This document shows, piece by piece, positions 13,301 through 25,087 of a stretch of DNA of 64,000 bases (position 1 is the stretch's first letter; the number at the start of each line of letters is the position of its first letter). A program made the position numbers and the translations under genes. The notes below the pieces were generated by a model. That model was not told the DNA's origin. It worked only from the letters and a program-made list of their open reading frames with translations, and searched no databases. Source of the DNA: Azolla pinnata (Eukaryota > Streptophyta > Polypodiopsida > Salviniales > Salviniaceae); NCBI GenBank assembly GCA_037176905.1, contig JBBBWG010014445.1, forward strand, positions 98,630 to 162,629. The letters are read 5' to 3'.

Positions 13301-16300
13301 TTGTTGTCTAGGGGGTCCAATTTGAGAAATAAAAACTAGCACAGTTGAACAATAAAAAAATTAGCCATGTAGTTTCGCAACTGAATCAGACTTCAATGAG
13401 AAGATATCCGCTTACTTGCCCATAAAGATCATATATACTCGTATTTATTGGAGTTCCAGTACAACACCATCTTCTCTCTGCTTTGAGCCGTGCACATGCC
13501 CTTGAATGCAAAGGTGCAGGATCCTTCACCTGAAAGAAAACCACTGCTTAATGCATGGCTCTGAAGAAGTCATGTTTTTCTTACTTGCAGCAAATGCAAA
13601 GGTCTAACCATCGCTAAGTCTCTCAGAATATAAGACATAATTCAATGATATACTAGAGTAAAATAACACATACATACAATATGGTGTCAGCACCAGCGTT
13701 TGGTGTAATAAAGAAAGCCTAATGTATATAATGGTGTCAGCACCAGCTTTTGGTGTAGTAAAGAAAACCTAATGTATATAATGGTGTCAGTAGCGGCATT
13801 TGGTGAAATAAATAAAACCTAGAATATATTAGAGTGTAAGCACTGATATTTCTACATATTATATGTAGATCATAATATATGTATATTATAGTGTCATCTA
13901 GGTATTTTTTACCGTATGAGATTCATCCAGAACAACCCTCCACCAATTGACACTGAGAAGAGGACAGAATTGTTCTGCAAATCCAGATCCATGCCTAGTT
14001 GCTTGTGTTGCTTTGCTAAAATCACTACCCAGTGTAGCATATGTTGTAATAATCTGATCAATGAGGAATTCAATCATAAAGTTAAACAAATAAATGAATG
14101 ACCATTAATAACTCTTGAAAAATTATGATGAGAAAACATACAATGTCAAACTTTGATAGCTTCTTTGGATCTCGTATCCTGAAAAGGAAAACAGAATTCA
14201 ATAAGAGGTATCCTCGTATGAGCGCAAAAGGAATTGATAAATGCTCTTGCATTTCTGTTGGCCTCTTTGATGAATGAAAGAGTAGACAAAAAATCTTGCC
14301 TTTTGGAACCATGGTACATATAGATGCTCAAGTTTGCCGCAAGCTTACTCTTCACCTCATTAGCCCATTGTCCAACAATAGAGACAGGACAAACAACTGC
14401 TCAAGTATGATTAAAGGAACAATAAGCCTCCACATATTTTCTAATGCTTGACCTTTACATCTAGTGTAAACATATTCTGTCAACAAGAAATCACATACTG
14501 TACTTCTAAGAAACAAATTCATCTAGGAGCATAAGGATTAGGATCTTACTAAGAGTCCCTCTAGAAAATTCCGGGGAAGTTGATGCATCAACAGGACACG
14601 GATTTGATAAAATCAAGGCCAATATCTGCAAAGAAGCTCAAATCATTCCCATTAATACTAAGGTGAACCTTAAAATTCAAAAGCCATAGCACCAGGGCTT
14701 AGACACAAATATTAAAAAAAAAATGCAGCATTCCAAGAATCAAATACACCCAGATTTATAGAATCAAGAAGCCGATACAACAGTCTCTAAAATCACAGGA
14801 TTTATGGCAATTATTATATAGTTGTTATAATCATAATCCCAAAAATCGTTTTATTATTCATGAATTGTGTAAGCTGAATGAAATTTGTAATTTATTTTTG
14901 ACCAATCAGTACTGATATCCAATACTTGTCAGGCTTTGAAGGGTTACCTCAATTGTCTTTCCAAGTCCCATTTCCTCGCAAAGAAATCCGCCACAAGATA
15001 CTCCTTCCCTGAAATCCATGAGATGTCCAAGGGATGCAGAGTACAAAAGAGGCTCAGAGGATGTAGAAGTTGGGGGGAGTTTATGATAATTGATGCTGAG
15101 GAGACCACCTTTCCTCTTCTCTGCATCAAGCATAAACTGTAATGATTGCAACTGATACGATCTGAGGGGCACAGTAAGACCAACAGGGTGAGGAGCCTCA
15201 TCGTATCCATCACTCTCTAGGTCACTTAGCAGCCCAGAGAATGTGGTCCAATCATCCGTCCTTTCTGACCAGTTTCTTATCTCTTCAACTTCATTCAAGT
15301 AGTGATGTAATTCAAAATCTTGAGGGAACAGTTCTTGGAGCAGCTCTTTCAAAAGAAGCACTTCATCATCTCTGGTTTGCCGTTTTAAGAACACCTTTAT
15401 ATCAAGGGTACCTTCTAGATCAAACTCTAGTTCCGGTGAAGGTATTATCATCACTTGGAGTTGTCCTGGTGCTTCGTTCAATCTGAAATGCCAAGATCGG
15501 TGCATTAGGGTCCTGGGCAATATCTATTTCTCACATGAGAAGGAATCGATTTCTCTGATAATTTTACCATTGCACATTTGGCAGCTTCCATTCTATGTAA
15601 ATTACAATATACATATGGAAACCTATCTCTTCTCTAATTTTTATTGTTAATTCATATGACTTTTCTAATCCATTTATGGAAGAAACAGACAGAAACTGTT
15701 CCTGCAGTAATAATTATAACACTGAATTGAGCTTATAGGTACATCCAGATATCTTTTAAGAGGCTGATCAAGTGCCATGTTGAATTGGTTATCTTAAGCA
15801 GGAAAATTGAATTTTGTTCAGATTCAGACATTGTTTCAATAACCCTTACATTAGCTCATCTATCAAAGCTTTGTAATTGTGGGTCAATGTCTTTTGTTGA
15901 TACGATCCATAAGGACAGCCGCAATCTTCGGTTAACTCCACCCAATTTGGCTGTAGTAGTGCCTTTCCATCACCTACTGCATTGGGTTGTCACATAAGAT
16001 TAGCTTTGCTGTTTTCTATTTTAAGTCAGATTTTTTTGGAAAATGATATAAGTGAGAAAAATGGTTCCTTATCAGTCGAATGTTTCAAAACGCGAATCTC
16101 AAATGTTTCTCACGATTGAGATCTAATGCTGTTCATGCGATAGCTAGTTCTGAATTTAGATTTCTGTTAACTTTCTTAGCACACTACTATGTATGTATAT
16201 GAGGTGGTATAAGCAAAGGGATTTTGACTAACACTCTTTGAATCCATTCTTGGCCCGATGGGTACTATGAAAATACAGGAGAAACTTATATTAGTTGTGT

Positions 16301-19278
16301 GAAGCTTTCATTTCTATGCTTAAGAGGGTTGGTTTATTTCTCTTTCTGATTTCATCATATACCCACTTTATTTCTTTGAAATTTAAATGCATTAATAATT
16401 CAAAAAAGGCCCAAAAACTTACAGTGATATGCAAGTAATTCAAGTGAAAGCATATTATTTGTCTTGAAGATTTCCCGTAACGAAGAATCTTCTTGCTGCA
16501 AACGTATTGGGATGTGGACAGTGCCAAATTCAAGGAACCTGTGGAAATGAGAAAACGTTCAGATATTACAAAACTAAAACGCAACATCAAGTGCAGCTCT
16601 TAACCTACAAAATATGTCATGACTCATCACCTTGGTTAAGCTAAATTAGTTTCTTTTTTCATATCTTGGTTGAAACTAGCTTGAGATTTATGGTGTTCTA
16701 GAGCTCAGACCCTGATTTGATCTAGAACTTCAACAGTTGCTAACGTTCACGTCTTTCTTCCTGAGGCTATTCAAATCTTTAGACGTCTACTACAAACTTC
16801 CGCTGTCAAACCAATTATATATTAACTTCTATTGATGTTAGGTTAAGCAGCTCAAATTTAAATATTTCATCCTTATGGATTAAGTATGTGTTGTACGCAT
16901 GAATTGTGACATTTATAGGCATACCATAGACGAATAAATTTGCTAAAGCATTCTACTAAAATGTATAATCAATGTTTTATCCTAATTAAGTCCAGAATTA
17001 TTCACACAGAATCATGACTAAATCAAAAACCATCTATGGCAAAAAAAGAAGTGATTATAGTTCCTACGGCATGCTGTTATAATGACAAATTCTCTTCAAT
17101 ATGGCCGCCTGCAACTTATTAAAAACATTAATGATCCTCGTGAAAATCTGTACTTATGTTTTAAAATCATAAATTGGAAATGTTGGACCAACGTATTCAT
17201 TCAAGCACCAATCAGCACATTGTGGCCCTCTTCCGGTTCTAGAATTAATCAACCATGGTAGTGAAAACTTGAAAACCATAATATATAGAATCGTTTCTTT
17301 AATACATGCATATCATAATGTAGCAATCGCGTTGCGATAGAGAAACAAATAACTTCTTTGCTAAATCAATTAGCATGCTAGAAAATGAAGTAAAAAGATA
17401 TTTTTACATAATATAGGCATTCGATATATGAGGCTGATTCAGTTGGATACCGAGAAATGGAAAAGAAATAGCCGTTTTCAACCAAGAAATGGCTGATTAT
17501 AAAAGTCAGATTATTGATAGGAAATGAACAAAGAAGATCTTCAATTCTGAACAGAACAGGTCAATTACAAGAAAGCAACTAAAATTTAGAAGGTTTAATT
17601 GACTAAGTTATACTATAAGCGTTTCGAAAATAATCAACAAACCCGGAAGAAAAAACAACATACAACGCTTCAACTAGCTGGACATCAACTTAAGTTACTG
17701 TGAAAGAACAAAATCATGGACTGGAAGCGAAAAGACAAAACGGAAACCTGGAAACACTTTCATGGTGTTTTACTGAGGATGTTGGGGAATCAGTTAGGAG
17801 TAAGAACATGAAACAAGAAAGTACAATTGACACAACATCAATGGAAGAGCTTACTGTGGATCAAGAGATGGATCCGAGCGGCCAGCTCTAGCAGTAGCAA
17901 TGAGAGGTCCAGCGGGGCAAGCACCAATATAGCAATCTGCAGAATCTGCAACGTCATTCCTTTTGACGATCACATCTTCACATAAAGGAACCTCGCAGAA
18001 CGCAGAAGATGCGTAGAAACTGTTCATACGATCATCGTCGATGATCTGTTCCTGCTGATTCTCCTGATGATGTAGTAGCAGCAGCTGCTGCTGCTGTTGT
18101 TGATGAGCATTAAGCAAAATGTCGGGAAGAACCAAGCTTCCATGGTGATCATTAAGGCTGATATTAGGGCTTTCGTTATGATCAGTGAAGCTACAGTTTT
18201 CGTTAAAGTGTTCGTTGATGAAGTTACTGTTCACGATCTCGTTTGTAAAGTTTGGGCTCCCATCGTGAACAATGAAATTAGGGTTTGCATCGAGCGGAAA
18301 ATCAGGGTTTCTGTGATCTGCAAGCTGGTTGACTAAATTGGATCTGTGATTACCTTGCTCAGCAAGGTTATGGCTTCTGCAATCGAGAGCGATTTCAGGG
18401 TTATTATCAGCACGCTCATTGCAGGGAAAGTTGAGGTTTCCGTCGTCATGATCATGCCGATCTGCTACTTCAGAACTTCCTGCCTGAGTACTGAAATCGG
18501 AATGGTGGATGAAGATAGATTTAGCAGGCGCAGCGTGATGGAAAATAGAATTCAATCCTTGGCATGTGCTGGGGGTACTACTTCCACTAGAGAGGTTGTG
18601 ATCACTATGTTGGTAGCTGAAATCGAGCCCTGGATCTCCTCGGATCGAATAAAGATCATCGCTAAAGAGATTGAGATGTCCATGGATCATTTCTTCTTCC
18701 TCCTCGAACGCGCTATTACTGCAGATCTTTGCGTTTTTCCCGAAGAAACCGAAGAGCGGATGATCTTCTTCCTCTAACTCTCGTGTTTGCTTTTGATCTT
18801 GTCCTTGGCTACGATGCCTGTGTCTGATATGGCTATGATGAATTTCTTCCTCTTCCTCTTCCTCTTCTTCGACCAAGGCATTGTCTTCTAATTCTTCCTC
18901 ATCAGCTTCTTCTTCTTCGATCTGCAGGAGGTGGAATGGCGATGGCGGGGCCGTGAAGCCCGACGTTTGGTTCATCATCACTACCATGTGATGATCATCA
19001 TCAGGGCTATGCAGGCTATGGCTATGGGGATCGTCGTCTTCNNNNNNNNNNNNNNNNNNNNNNNNNNNNNNNNNNNNNNNNNNNNNNNNNNNNNNNNNNN
19101 NNNNNNNNNNNNNNNNNNNNNNNNNNNNNNNNNNNNNNNNNGTTTGGTTCATCATCACTACCATGTGATGATCATCATCAGGGCTATGCAGGCTATGGCT
19201 ATGGGGATCGTCGTCTTCTTGCAGAGAACTGAGCTTTCTCTTGTTGGAGCTGGAATGCGTTACACTGTGCAGCAGCAT
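10317..19278 (-). CDS. RAD5/HLTF-type SNF2 helicase with internal RING finger
   Basis: Probable DNA translocase and ubiquitin ligase of the RAD5/RAD16/HLTF class, which act in chromatin and DNA-damage tolerance. Nineteen exons in transcription order: 19278-17855, 16538-16423, 15973-15850, 15482-14948, 14625-14550, 14396-14300, 14178-14142, 14053-13913, 13529-13416, 13335-13213, 13117-12888, 12774-12568, 12085-11821, 11531-11394, 11288-11205, 10880-10857, 10772-10708, 10621-10514, 10458-10317. All phases fit: 1290 residues once the false gap is collapsed. Visible motifs: Walker A (GLGKT, about 668-672), VCPVSIVGQW, DESH (787-790), CCTGTP, C3HC4 RING (C998, C1001, C1013, H1015, C1018, C1021, C1033, C1036), VLIFSQF, VFLLSIRTGAVG, and motif VI QAVGRCWRMGQ. 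The first ~400 residues are acidic, with His, Gln and Asn tracts. No HIRAN domain seen. Exons 1, 3 and 19 are inferred from phase and reading frame only. The exact orthologue is not identified. Confidence 0.88.
10857..10880 (-). other. 24-nt microexon 16 of the helicase gene
   Basis: Encodes only LEPCLNPA between helicase motifs V and VI, flanked by CAACAG acceptor and GTAAGTC donor. The neighbouring exons end HVYM and begin LEEQAVGR, so including it restores the family sequence in frame. Confidence 0.8.
13681..13830. repeat. 50-bp tandem repeat, three copies, in helicase intron 8
   Basis: Three 50-bp units (13681, 13731, 13781), each starting ATGGTGTCAG and containing TTTGGTG and AATAAA-like cores. 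The third is the most diverged. Confidence 0.85.
14179..14299 (-). other. GC-AG intron 6 of the helicase gene
   Basis: The donor reads AAAAG|GCAAGA instead of GT. The acceptor is TTTTCAG. Only this junction keeps the frame and joins HGSKR to IRDPKKL, as expected between helicase motifs Ia and II. GC donors with a strong flanking consensus are a known minor class. Confidence 0.8.
18965..19218. other. Assembly gap (100 N, 19042-19141) with identical 77-bp flanks
   Basis: The 77 bases before the N run (18965-19041) are identical to the 77 bases after it (19142-19218). This is the pattern of two contigs that overlap by one k-mer length but were joined with a default 100-N gap. The true sequence almost certainly has one copy and no gap. 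It lies in exon 1 of the helicase gene; the false insert is 177 nt, a multiple of three, so the frame is not disturbed. Confidence 0.92.
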
Positions 19279-19900
19279 TTTCGAGCTAGAGCGGATGAAA
19301 CCACCGAAAGAAAAGATCGATTCTTTACGATCTCAAGAATCTGCAGAGAAGGAGAAAGAAGCGTCTGAGGAACCGTAGCTCTGCGGTGAGGAAGAATCTG
19401 CGGAAAAGAAAGCACAGCACAGCGCCCCTAAATTTGCTGCATAAACCCTAATCGTGTTACACAGATCAGAAAGAAAAAAAGGAAAAAAACGGGAGGAAGA
19501 TACGAACAAGCCGCTTCCTTCCTGATCTGCGGAGGGAAGGAAAGGAATGATCAACAGACAGCCTGGGAATTCACCATAGCTCGCGCAATACCTGAACTGA
19601 ACCAAGGAGAGGAGATTCCAAGGGAAAGAAAGTATCCGCCTTCCTTCTACGAACGGAGCCGTTTTCCTCTGCCGTTTCTTTCTTGCCGAGGAAGGAGCTA
19701 GCGAACCGCAGCAGTAGCCATGGCCGGAGCGTGTACCCTAACCCTAACCCTAACCCTAACCCTAACCCTAATTGCAGGCCTGCTAAAACCCTGATCAGGG
19801 AGGGAGGAGAAGGGAAGGAGGAAGTGTAGTTCTTGAGAGGTTGGCAAGAAAACAAATTAAAAACATTAAGACAGATATATATATATATATAGAATAAAAA
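19279..19900 (-). promoter_or_regulatory. 5' leader and promoter of the helicase gene, with telomere-like motif
   Basis: GC-balanced sequence upstream of the start codon at 19278. It contains about six CCCTAA units at 19735-19772; such telo-boxes are common near plant transcription starts. An upstream (TA)n and ATTT-rich stretch (19875-19940) follows. The transcription start is not fixed. Confidence 0.5.
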
Positions 19901-20084
19901 AAATATATATATACATTTATTTATTTATTTATTCAATTCAAAAAAATCTTTAAAGACGTTATTAAATGATGATTCATTCATCGTTCTAAGCACATACGGT
20001 TGCGCGCGCGCGACTCGCCACGTGTCCGCCTCTGATTGGGTTGCCGGCCCGGCCCGCCACGTGGCGCGCGCACTGTGGAGGATG

Positions 20085-20680
20085 GATTCGCATGCACGCA
20101 TGCATGCATGCATGGCATACATGCACACGCATGCGTGCTCACACACATGCATGCATGCATGCATCGATACGCACATGCGCACGCACGCATGCATAGACAC
20201 CCCTATACATGCACCCGCGCATGCATACACATCCACACCCACGCATGCATAGATACCTATACATCCACACCCATGCATGCATAGATACCTATACATCCAC
20301 ACCCATGCATGCACGCATGCATCGATACATACGTACATGTACCCACGCATGCATACATGCAGCCATGGTGCATGTGTGCACGCGGCCATGCACGCACGCA
20401 TGCAGCCATGGTGCATGTGTGCAGCCATGCATAGGCAAACACACCTGCATGCAGCCACGCATGCACATACATGCACATGCGGACGCGCCTGCATGACATA
20501 CATGCCCACACGCATGCATACATGCACGCACGTACTGATGCATGAAATCACATCGAGCATGCATGCAGCCACCGTAACATGCATGACACAGATCAAGTTG
20601 CATACACAAGCTGGAAGCAAGCTAGTGTACAATGCGTCGATGCATGCATGCATGCATACATATATTGTATAGGGAATCAT
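20085..20680. repeat. CATG/CACG minisatellite
   Basis: Nearly continuous short repeats of CATGCATG, CACGCATG and ATACATCCACACC type, partly organised in ~46-bp units (20230-20330). Open frames on both strands encode only Cys/Met/His/Thr repeats and are not genes. Confidence 0.9.
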
Positions 20681-20699
20681 TTTATTGAGGATGAATGAT

Positions 20700-22719
20700 G
20701 GCACTGTGGATGAAAATTGGACCAAGTAGGCAAGGAACAAGTACTAGGCAAGAGTCATCAGATCAATCTAGAGTGCCTCCAATCACATAGACAAGTCCAG
20801 GTATTGACGAGAAATAGTTTGACCAAAATCTACTTCAGTTTGTCTGATAATTTGTGCTATATAAATTTGGACTAACTAATGGAAGGATATTATTTTGGAA
20901 AAAAATAATCTAGAGTGCCTATGTATCGGCTTAATCAGCAGTGCTAAGATTTGGACGCCACATTCTGGCGAGGTCGGCGTAGAACTGCACGATTCAAGCT
21001 GAATCATCGGTTTTGGACCCAACAAAGGGGTGGCAAACTGGATTCTTATCGGCGTTTTGGGCAAGTGTGTTTCGTAGGAGATCAGTGATACATATGGCTT
21101 GTGAAAGTCGGGAGGGCCCAGCTTAGTCGTATGATCTTATAAGCTGCCAGAAAAGCCAGATCTTGTAACAATGAAAGAAACTGTGGCACGATTCCGTGAC
21201 CTATTTCAATTTGATGCCTGACAATTGTTTGTGATTACAACTTGGCATGATCTTGTGTCCTATTTCACTTCGACGCCCACAGTAGTTTGTGATTACAACT
21301 TGATGCTCGATTTCTTTTAAAAGTTCCATGACGACGTTTTATCGTCCACAAATTGATCCATTAATTACCGGATCGTGTAATTAGTAAAATTAGTATTTCA
21401 TACAACCGAATCAAGCTCTCCATCATCCGAAAGAAAATCAGCCCTAAAATGTCAACTTTGAAATCGATCCATGTTTTGGAGTAGAGAAAATCATACTTAA
21501 AAATTAATACGACAAGGTTTGGTTAATCCGTTGTTTGATTGTTCGATGTAATACTATTTTATTGATTTAAGGGAGTTGTTGATCACAAACATACGCGGCA
21601 TCAAATGGCATAATTTGTTTAGAAATGCGGCCGTAATTGATCACCAAACACCATGGAGAGAATGCCCGGCGCTTAATCCGTACATTCCGCTAAATTCTGT
21701 ATAATTATGTTTCTATCGACGAAGCAGATTGCATCGAGTTTGTTGATGGACACGAATATTCATGCAATTAGTTAGTAAGAAAGGATACAAATCAATTCCA
21801 CAACTAGTTACGTAATTAGCCTCACGATGCCGACCAGTGACTTGCAAATTACTTCAAATTATTCGCTAATTTTCCCGAATAATCATATCATGAGCCACCA
21901 CTGATTACTACAGACGGAACTAATCGCAGCTCGTCAACAAATAAATTCAGACGGCACTATTCCGTCAGCAAATTACACATTTATAAAATCCAGAAACTGC
22001 CGCGCTTCCATGTAAAATACTATGTCTCAAATGATCATTACATCAAAAGATCCTTCTAATAATTTATTTATAGTTTTGATATTGTGCAGGCTGTACATAT
22101 AAGCAGAGCATGATTCTGTATTTAGAACGGGGCGATGGGTCGATGAGCATGCCGCAGGCTCCGTTGAGAAACCGAGTAACGATGGATTCTTATAATCGCG
22201 CCATCGATCGGCAAATTATTGGCAGGCGCTTAATATATACAATGCGGGAAGTACATATAATCATAGATGGCTGATCAAACGCTACTAAGCTAATCGGACG
22301 GACGGAAGCTGGACGAATAATCGTATTATGTACCTGGGGGTGGATCGTGACCGTCGAATTATATATAAAATGACAAACAACGTAAAAACCGGGTGGAAGA
22401 TTCAATCGTTCGTTGGATGGTGACGATGATGGATGGATTTTATGTAATATATATATATGTGTACCTGGTGTGGATCGGGGATCGTGTCGAGAGAGAATCG
22501 ATGCGCCGATCCTCGGGTGATCGAGACGGACGGCGGCGATCATATACACGATCGAGAATCGGCGCGAGAATCATCGGAACATCGAGCCCATCGAAGCGAT
22601 CGATCGAACGTTCCTAGATTTGGGGGGGGGGGGATCGATGATTCGTACGATCACGGCACGAGACGGATCGAAGTACGATATATTCGGCGCCGAAAAACCC
22701 GCAGGACCGATCCCCCAAA
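20700..22719. other. Intergenic, 3' flank of the phosphate transporter
   Basis: No gene seen. It holds a diverged ~55-bp direct duplication around 21199-21303 (shared TTTGTGATTACAACTTG), a G homopolymer (22621-22632) and GATC/CGAT-rich sequence at 22500-22700, probably the 3' untranslated region of the transporter. Confidence 0.5.
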
Positions 22720-24618
22720 CTAGCGATCGTCGTTGCGATATTGGGATCGGGGATCGGCGGCAGCATCAGAAGACTCGGGAGGCGGCGGCGGCGGCGGCGG
22801 ATCGAGGTCGTTCTCCATATCCTCGCCCGTGAGCTCTTCGAGGGAGCGGCCTTTGGTCTCGGGGACGAGGAAGGTGAAGAAGAAGCCGAGGCCGTTGCAG
22901 CAGGCGAGGAGGATGAGGGCGGTTCGAACGCCGAGGCCCGTCGGGTAGCCCTTGTCCTGATGGCCCTCGACGGGGCTCTGGGCGGCGTAGAGGAATCCGA
23001 AGGCGCCCACGATGGCCCCGGCCTTGCCGGCGGCGGCCGAGATCCCGTGGCACGTCGACCGCCACCGCGCGGGGAACACCTCCGCGGGCACGATGAAGGT
23101 CGTGCTGTTGGGCCCGAAATTGGCGAAGAAGAAGGTGAGCGCGTAGAGCACGACGAACGCGAGATGATGGCCCCCGCAGTAGTACCCCCCGCCGCACGGC
23201 TGTCCCCGCCAGTAGTCGTAGGGGATCGCGATCGCGAGCATGAAGGCGGTCATCATGAAGAAGCCCAGCAGCTGGATGGCGAAGCGGCCGAGGCGGTCGA
23301 CGAGGAGGACGGTGAACCAGTAGCCGGGGACGGTGGAGCAGAGGGCGATGAGGGCCTGGGCGCGCGAGATGCGGAGGACCTCGTCGAGCGCGCTCATGGA
23401 GGAGGCGGGGGGGAGCCAGCCGACGGCGGAGAAGATGTCCTTCTGGAAGAGGTTCTGGGAGTAGAAGGCGATGTCGAGGAGGAACCAGGTGGAGGAGGTG
23501 CCGAGGAGCGGGAGGCCGTGGCGGGAGAGGAAGTAGCGGGAGAAGAGCTTGTTGTTGGTGTTCTTGGTGGTGGTGGTGTTGTGGTGGTTGCTGCTGTTGT
23601 TGTGGTGGTTGTTGGTGGTGTTGTGGTTGTTGTGATTGTTGTTGTGATTGTTGTGATTACAGTGATTGTTGTTGTTGTGATTACAGTGATTGTTGTTGTT
23701 GTGATTACAGTGATTGTTGTTGTTGTGATTGATCTGGCTATGGCGATGATGAATGGGAAGAGGAGATCGATCATCGGGCGGCGGCGGCGGCGGCTTGAGC
23801 TCGACGTCGAGGACCCGCGACATGTCGGCCGCGGCTCGGGCCGCGTCCCCGGCCACGAGCGCCGTGTAGCGCGCCGTCTCGGGCATGCGTATGCGCCAGT
23901 AGTAGGTCAGCAGCGCGGGCGCCGCGCCGGCCACGAACACGAGCCGCCACACGTAGTCGGCCTCCGCGGGCGTGGAGCCGACGGGGTCCTCGGCGAACGC
24001 CGGGCCCGGGAACGCCGCCCCGAAGGCGGCCGCCGCGGCGATGGCCGCCGCCGCGCCCGCCAGGATCCCGAACCCCTGCATCGCGAACACCGCCGCGATG
24101 AACGCTCCCCGCGTCCGCTTGCTCGCGTACTCCGACATGATCGTCGCCGACAGCGGGTAGTCGCCGCCGATCCCGAAGCCGAGCCAGAAGCGGAAGAAGC
24201 ACAGCGTTGCCATAACCGACGCCGCCGAGCTCCCGAACGACAGCCCGCACGCGACCGAGCTCGCCGCCATGCACATTAGGGTTAGGCCGTAGACCTTCTT
24301 GCGCCCGAGCTTGTCGCCGAGCCAGCCGAAGAAGAGCTGGCCCGCGAGCGCCCCGCAGAGCGCCACTCCGTTCACCGCCGCCGCCACGTTGGGCGGCAGC
24401 GTCCCCGGGCCGCCTCCCGATGCTGTTGCTGATGCAGGTGATGATGATGATGATGATGGCTCGTAGTAGTAGATCCTCCCCATCAGCTTCGTCACCGTCG
24501 AGATCACGAAGAGGTCGTACGCGTCCGTGAAGAAGCCCATCCCCGCCACCACGATCGCCGTGAAGTGGTACCACTGCGTCCTCGCCGCGTCCAGCGCCGT
24601 CAACACCTCCACCGCCAT
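22720..24618 (-). CDS. PHT1: PHT1-family phosphate/H+ symporter with expanded Asn/His loop
   Basis: Plasma-membrane major-facilitator protein that imports phosphate with protons. A single intronless frame of 632 residues; usual PHT1 length is about 520-550. The start [19 protein letters not shown] and the motif FFTDAYDLF match the family. The PHT1 signature [17 protein letters not shown] is present, as are the TM7 residues [16 protein letters not shown] and the late motifs [15 protein letters not shown] and [13 protein letters not shown]. Twelve membrane segments are expected. The extra length is mostly the cytosolic loop between segments 6 and 7 (residues about 277-358): a Pro run, then Asn/His/Thr sequence with three exact copies of an 8-residue unit containing Cys. 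The C-terminus has eight Pro in a row. Very GC-rich except in the loop. Family call firm; subgroup unknown. Confidence 0.95.
   Translation of the reverse strand: MAVEVLTALDAARTQWYHFTAIVVAGMGFFTDAYDLFVISTVTKLMGRIYYYEPSSSSSSPASATASGGGPGTLPPNVAAAVNGVALCGALAGQLFFGWLGDKLGRKKVYGLTLMCMAASSVACGLSFGSSAASVMATLCFFRFWLGFGIGGDYPLSATIMSEYASKRTRGAFIAAVFAMQGFGILAGAAAAIAAAAAFGAAFPGPAFAEDPVGSTPAEADYVWRLVFVAGAAPALLTYYWRIRMPETARYTALVAGDAARAAADMSRVLDVELKPPPPPPDDRSPLPIHHRHSQINHNNNNHCNHNNNNHCNHNNNNHCNHNNHNNNHNNHNTTNNHHNNSSNHHNTTTTKNTNNKLFSRYFLSRHGLPLLGTSSTWFLLDIAFYSQNLFQKDIFSAVGWLPPASSMSALDEVLRISRAQALIALCSTVPGYWFTVLLVDRLGRFAIQLLGFFMMTAFMLAIAIPYDYWRGQPCGGGYYCGGHHLAFVVLYALTFFFANFGPNSTTFIVPAEVFPARWRSTCHGISAAAGKAGAIVGAFGFLYAAQSPVEGHQDKGYPTGLGVRTALILLACCNGLGFFFTFLVPETKGRSLEELTGEDMENDLDPPPPPPPPESSDAAADPRSQYRNDDR
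23655..23726 (-). repeat. 24-bp coding repeat, three perfect copies, in the PHT1 loop
   Basis: Units at 23655-23678, 23679-23702 and 23703-23726 are identical at DNA level and encode NHNNNNHC-type octapeptides. Because the period is a multiple of three, copy-number change keeps the frame. They lie within a larger GTT/GTG-rich tract (23545-23735). Confidence 0.92.
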
Positions 24619-25003
24619 TTCGAGGACGATGACGATGAAAAGGACCGGAAAGACCAGACCAGCGGATGGCGGATCGGATCAGATCAGGGAATCAAAGACT
24701 CGGCGAGAGTTTTGAAAGGAAACCTCCGACCGCCGTCTGTGCAGACGCCGCCCTTTCCGTCTGGGGAAACCCTAAGCGATCAGGAAGGAATCAGCGCACA
24801 GCGAAGCTTCAAGAACTGCAACTGCAACCGCCACTGCCCCTGCCCCTGCCCCTGCCCGGGCTAGGGAAGAAGAAAGAAGCCTGGGCCCAAAAACCCTAAT
24901 TCTCCGCCCTCGCTCTTCCGTGTCTCTGTGCAGGGAGCGGAAGGCGGCGATGGAGGAGAAGGACGAGCGAGGCGCAGGCGAACATCTGCCAACCTCCGCC
25001 ATT

Positions 25004-25011
25004 GATTTATA
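25004..25011 (-). promoter_or_regulatory. Candidate TATA box of the PHT1 gene
   Basis: TATAAATC on the minus strand, about 390 bp upstream of the PHT1 start codon. An alternative, TATATAAA, lies at about 25059-25067. Either implies a long 5' leader. Confidence 0.4.
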
Positions 25012-25038
25012 CGCGCTGGTGCAGGAGAATCTGGGAGA

Positions 25039-25046
25039 GAATATTC
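25039..25046 (-). promoter_or_regulatory. P1BS site (PHR1 binding), proximal
   Basis: GAATATTC fits the palindromic GNATATNC consensus bound by PHR-type phosphate-starvation regulators. It lies about 420 bp upstream of the PHT1 start codon and just upstream of the TATA candidate. Such sites are known in PHT1 promoters. Confidence 0.6.
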
Positions 25047-25087
25047 CCGCCGTTGCCATTTATATAGATGCACGTAGACGGGGAATG

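Noticed and set aside
18965-19218. True 77-bp duplication inside the helicase protein
   Set aside because: Exact identity of both copies directly bordering a default-sized N run is better explained by an unmerged contig overlap.
19925-20740. 271-codon minus-strand frame rich in Cys, Met and His
   Set aside because: Produced by CATG/CACG microsatellite; no domain, no splice structure.
22741-24279. 512-codon open frame on the plus strand
   Set aside because: It is the antisense of the PHT1 gene; high GC at third codon positions leaves the opposite frame open. Its product is Glu/Val/Arg low complexity with no family.
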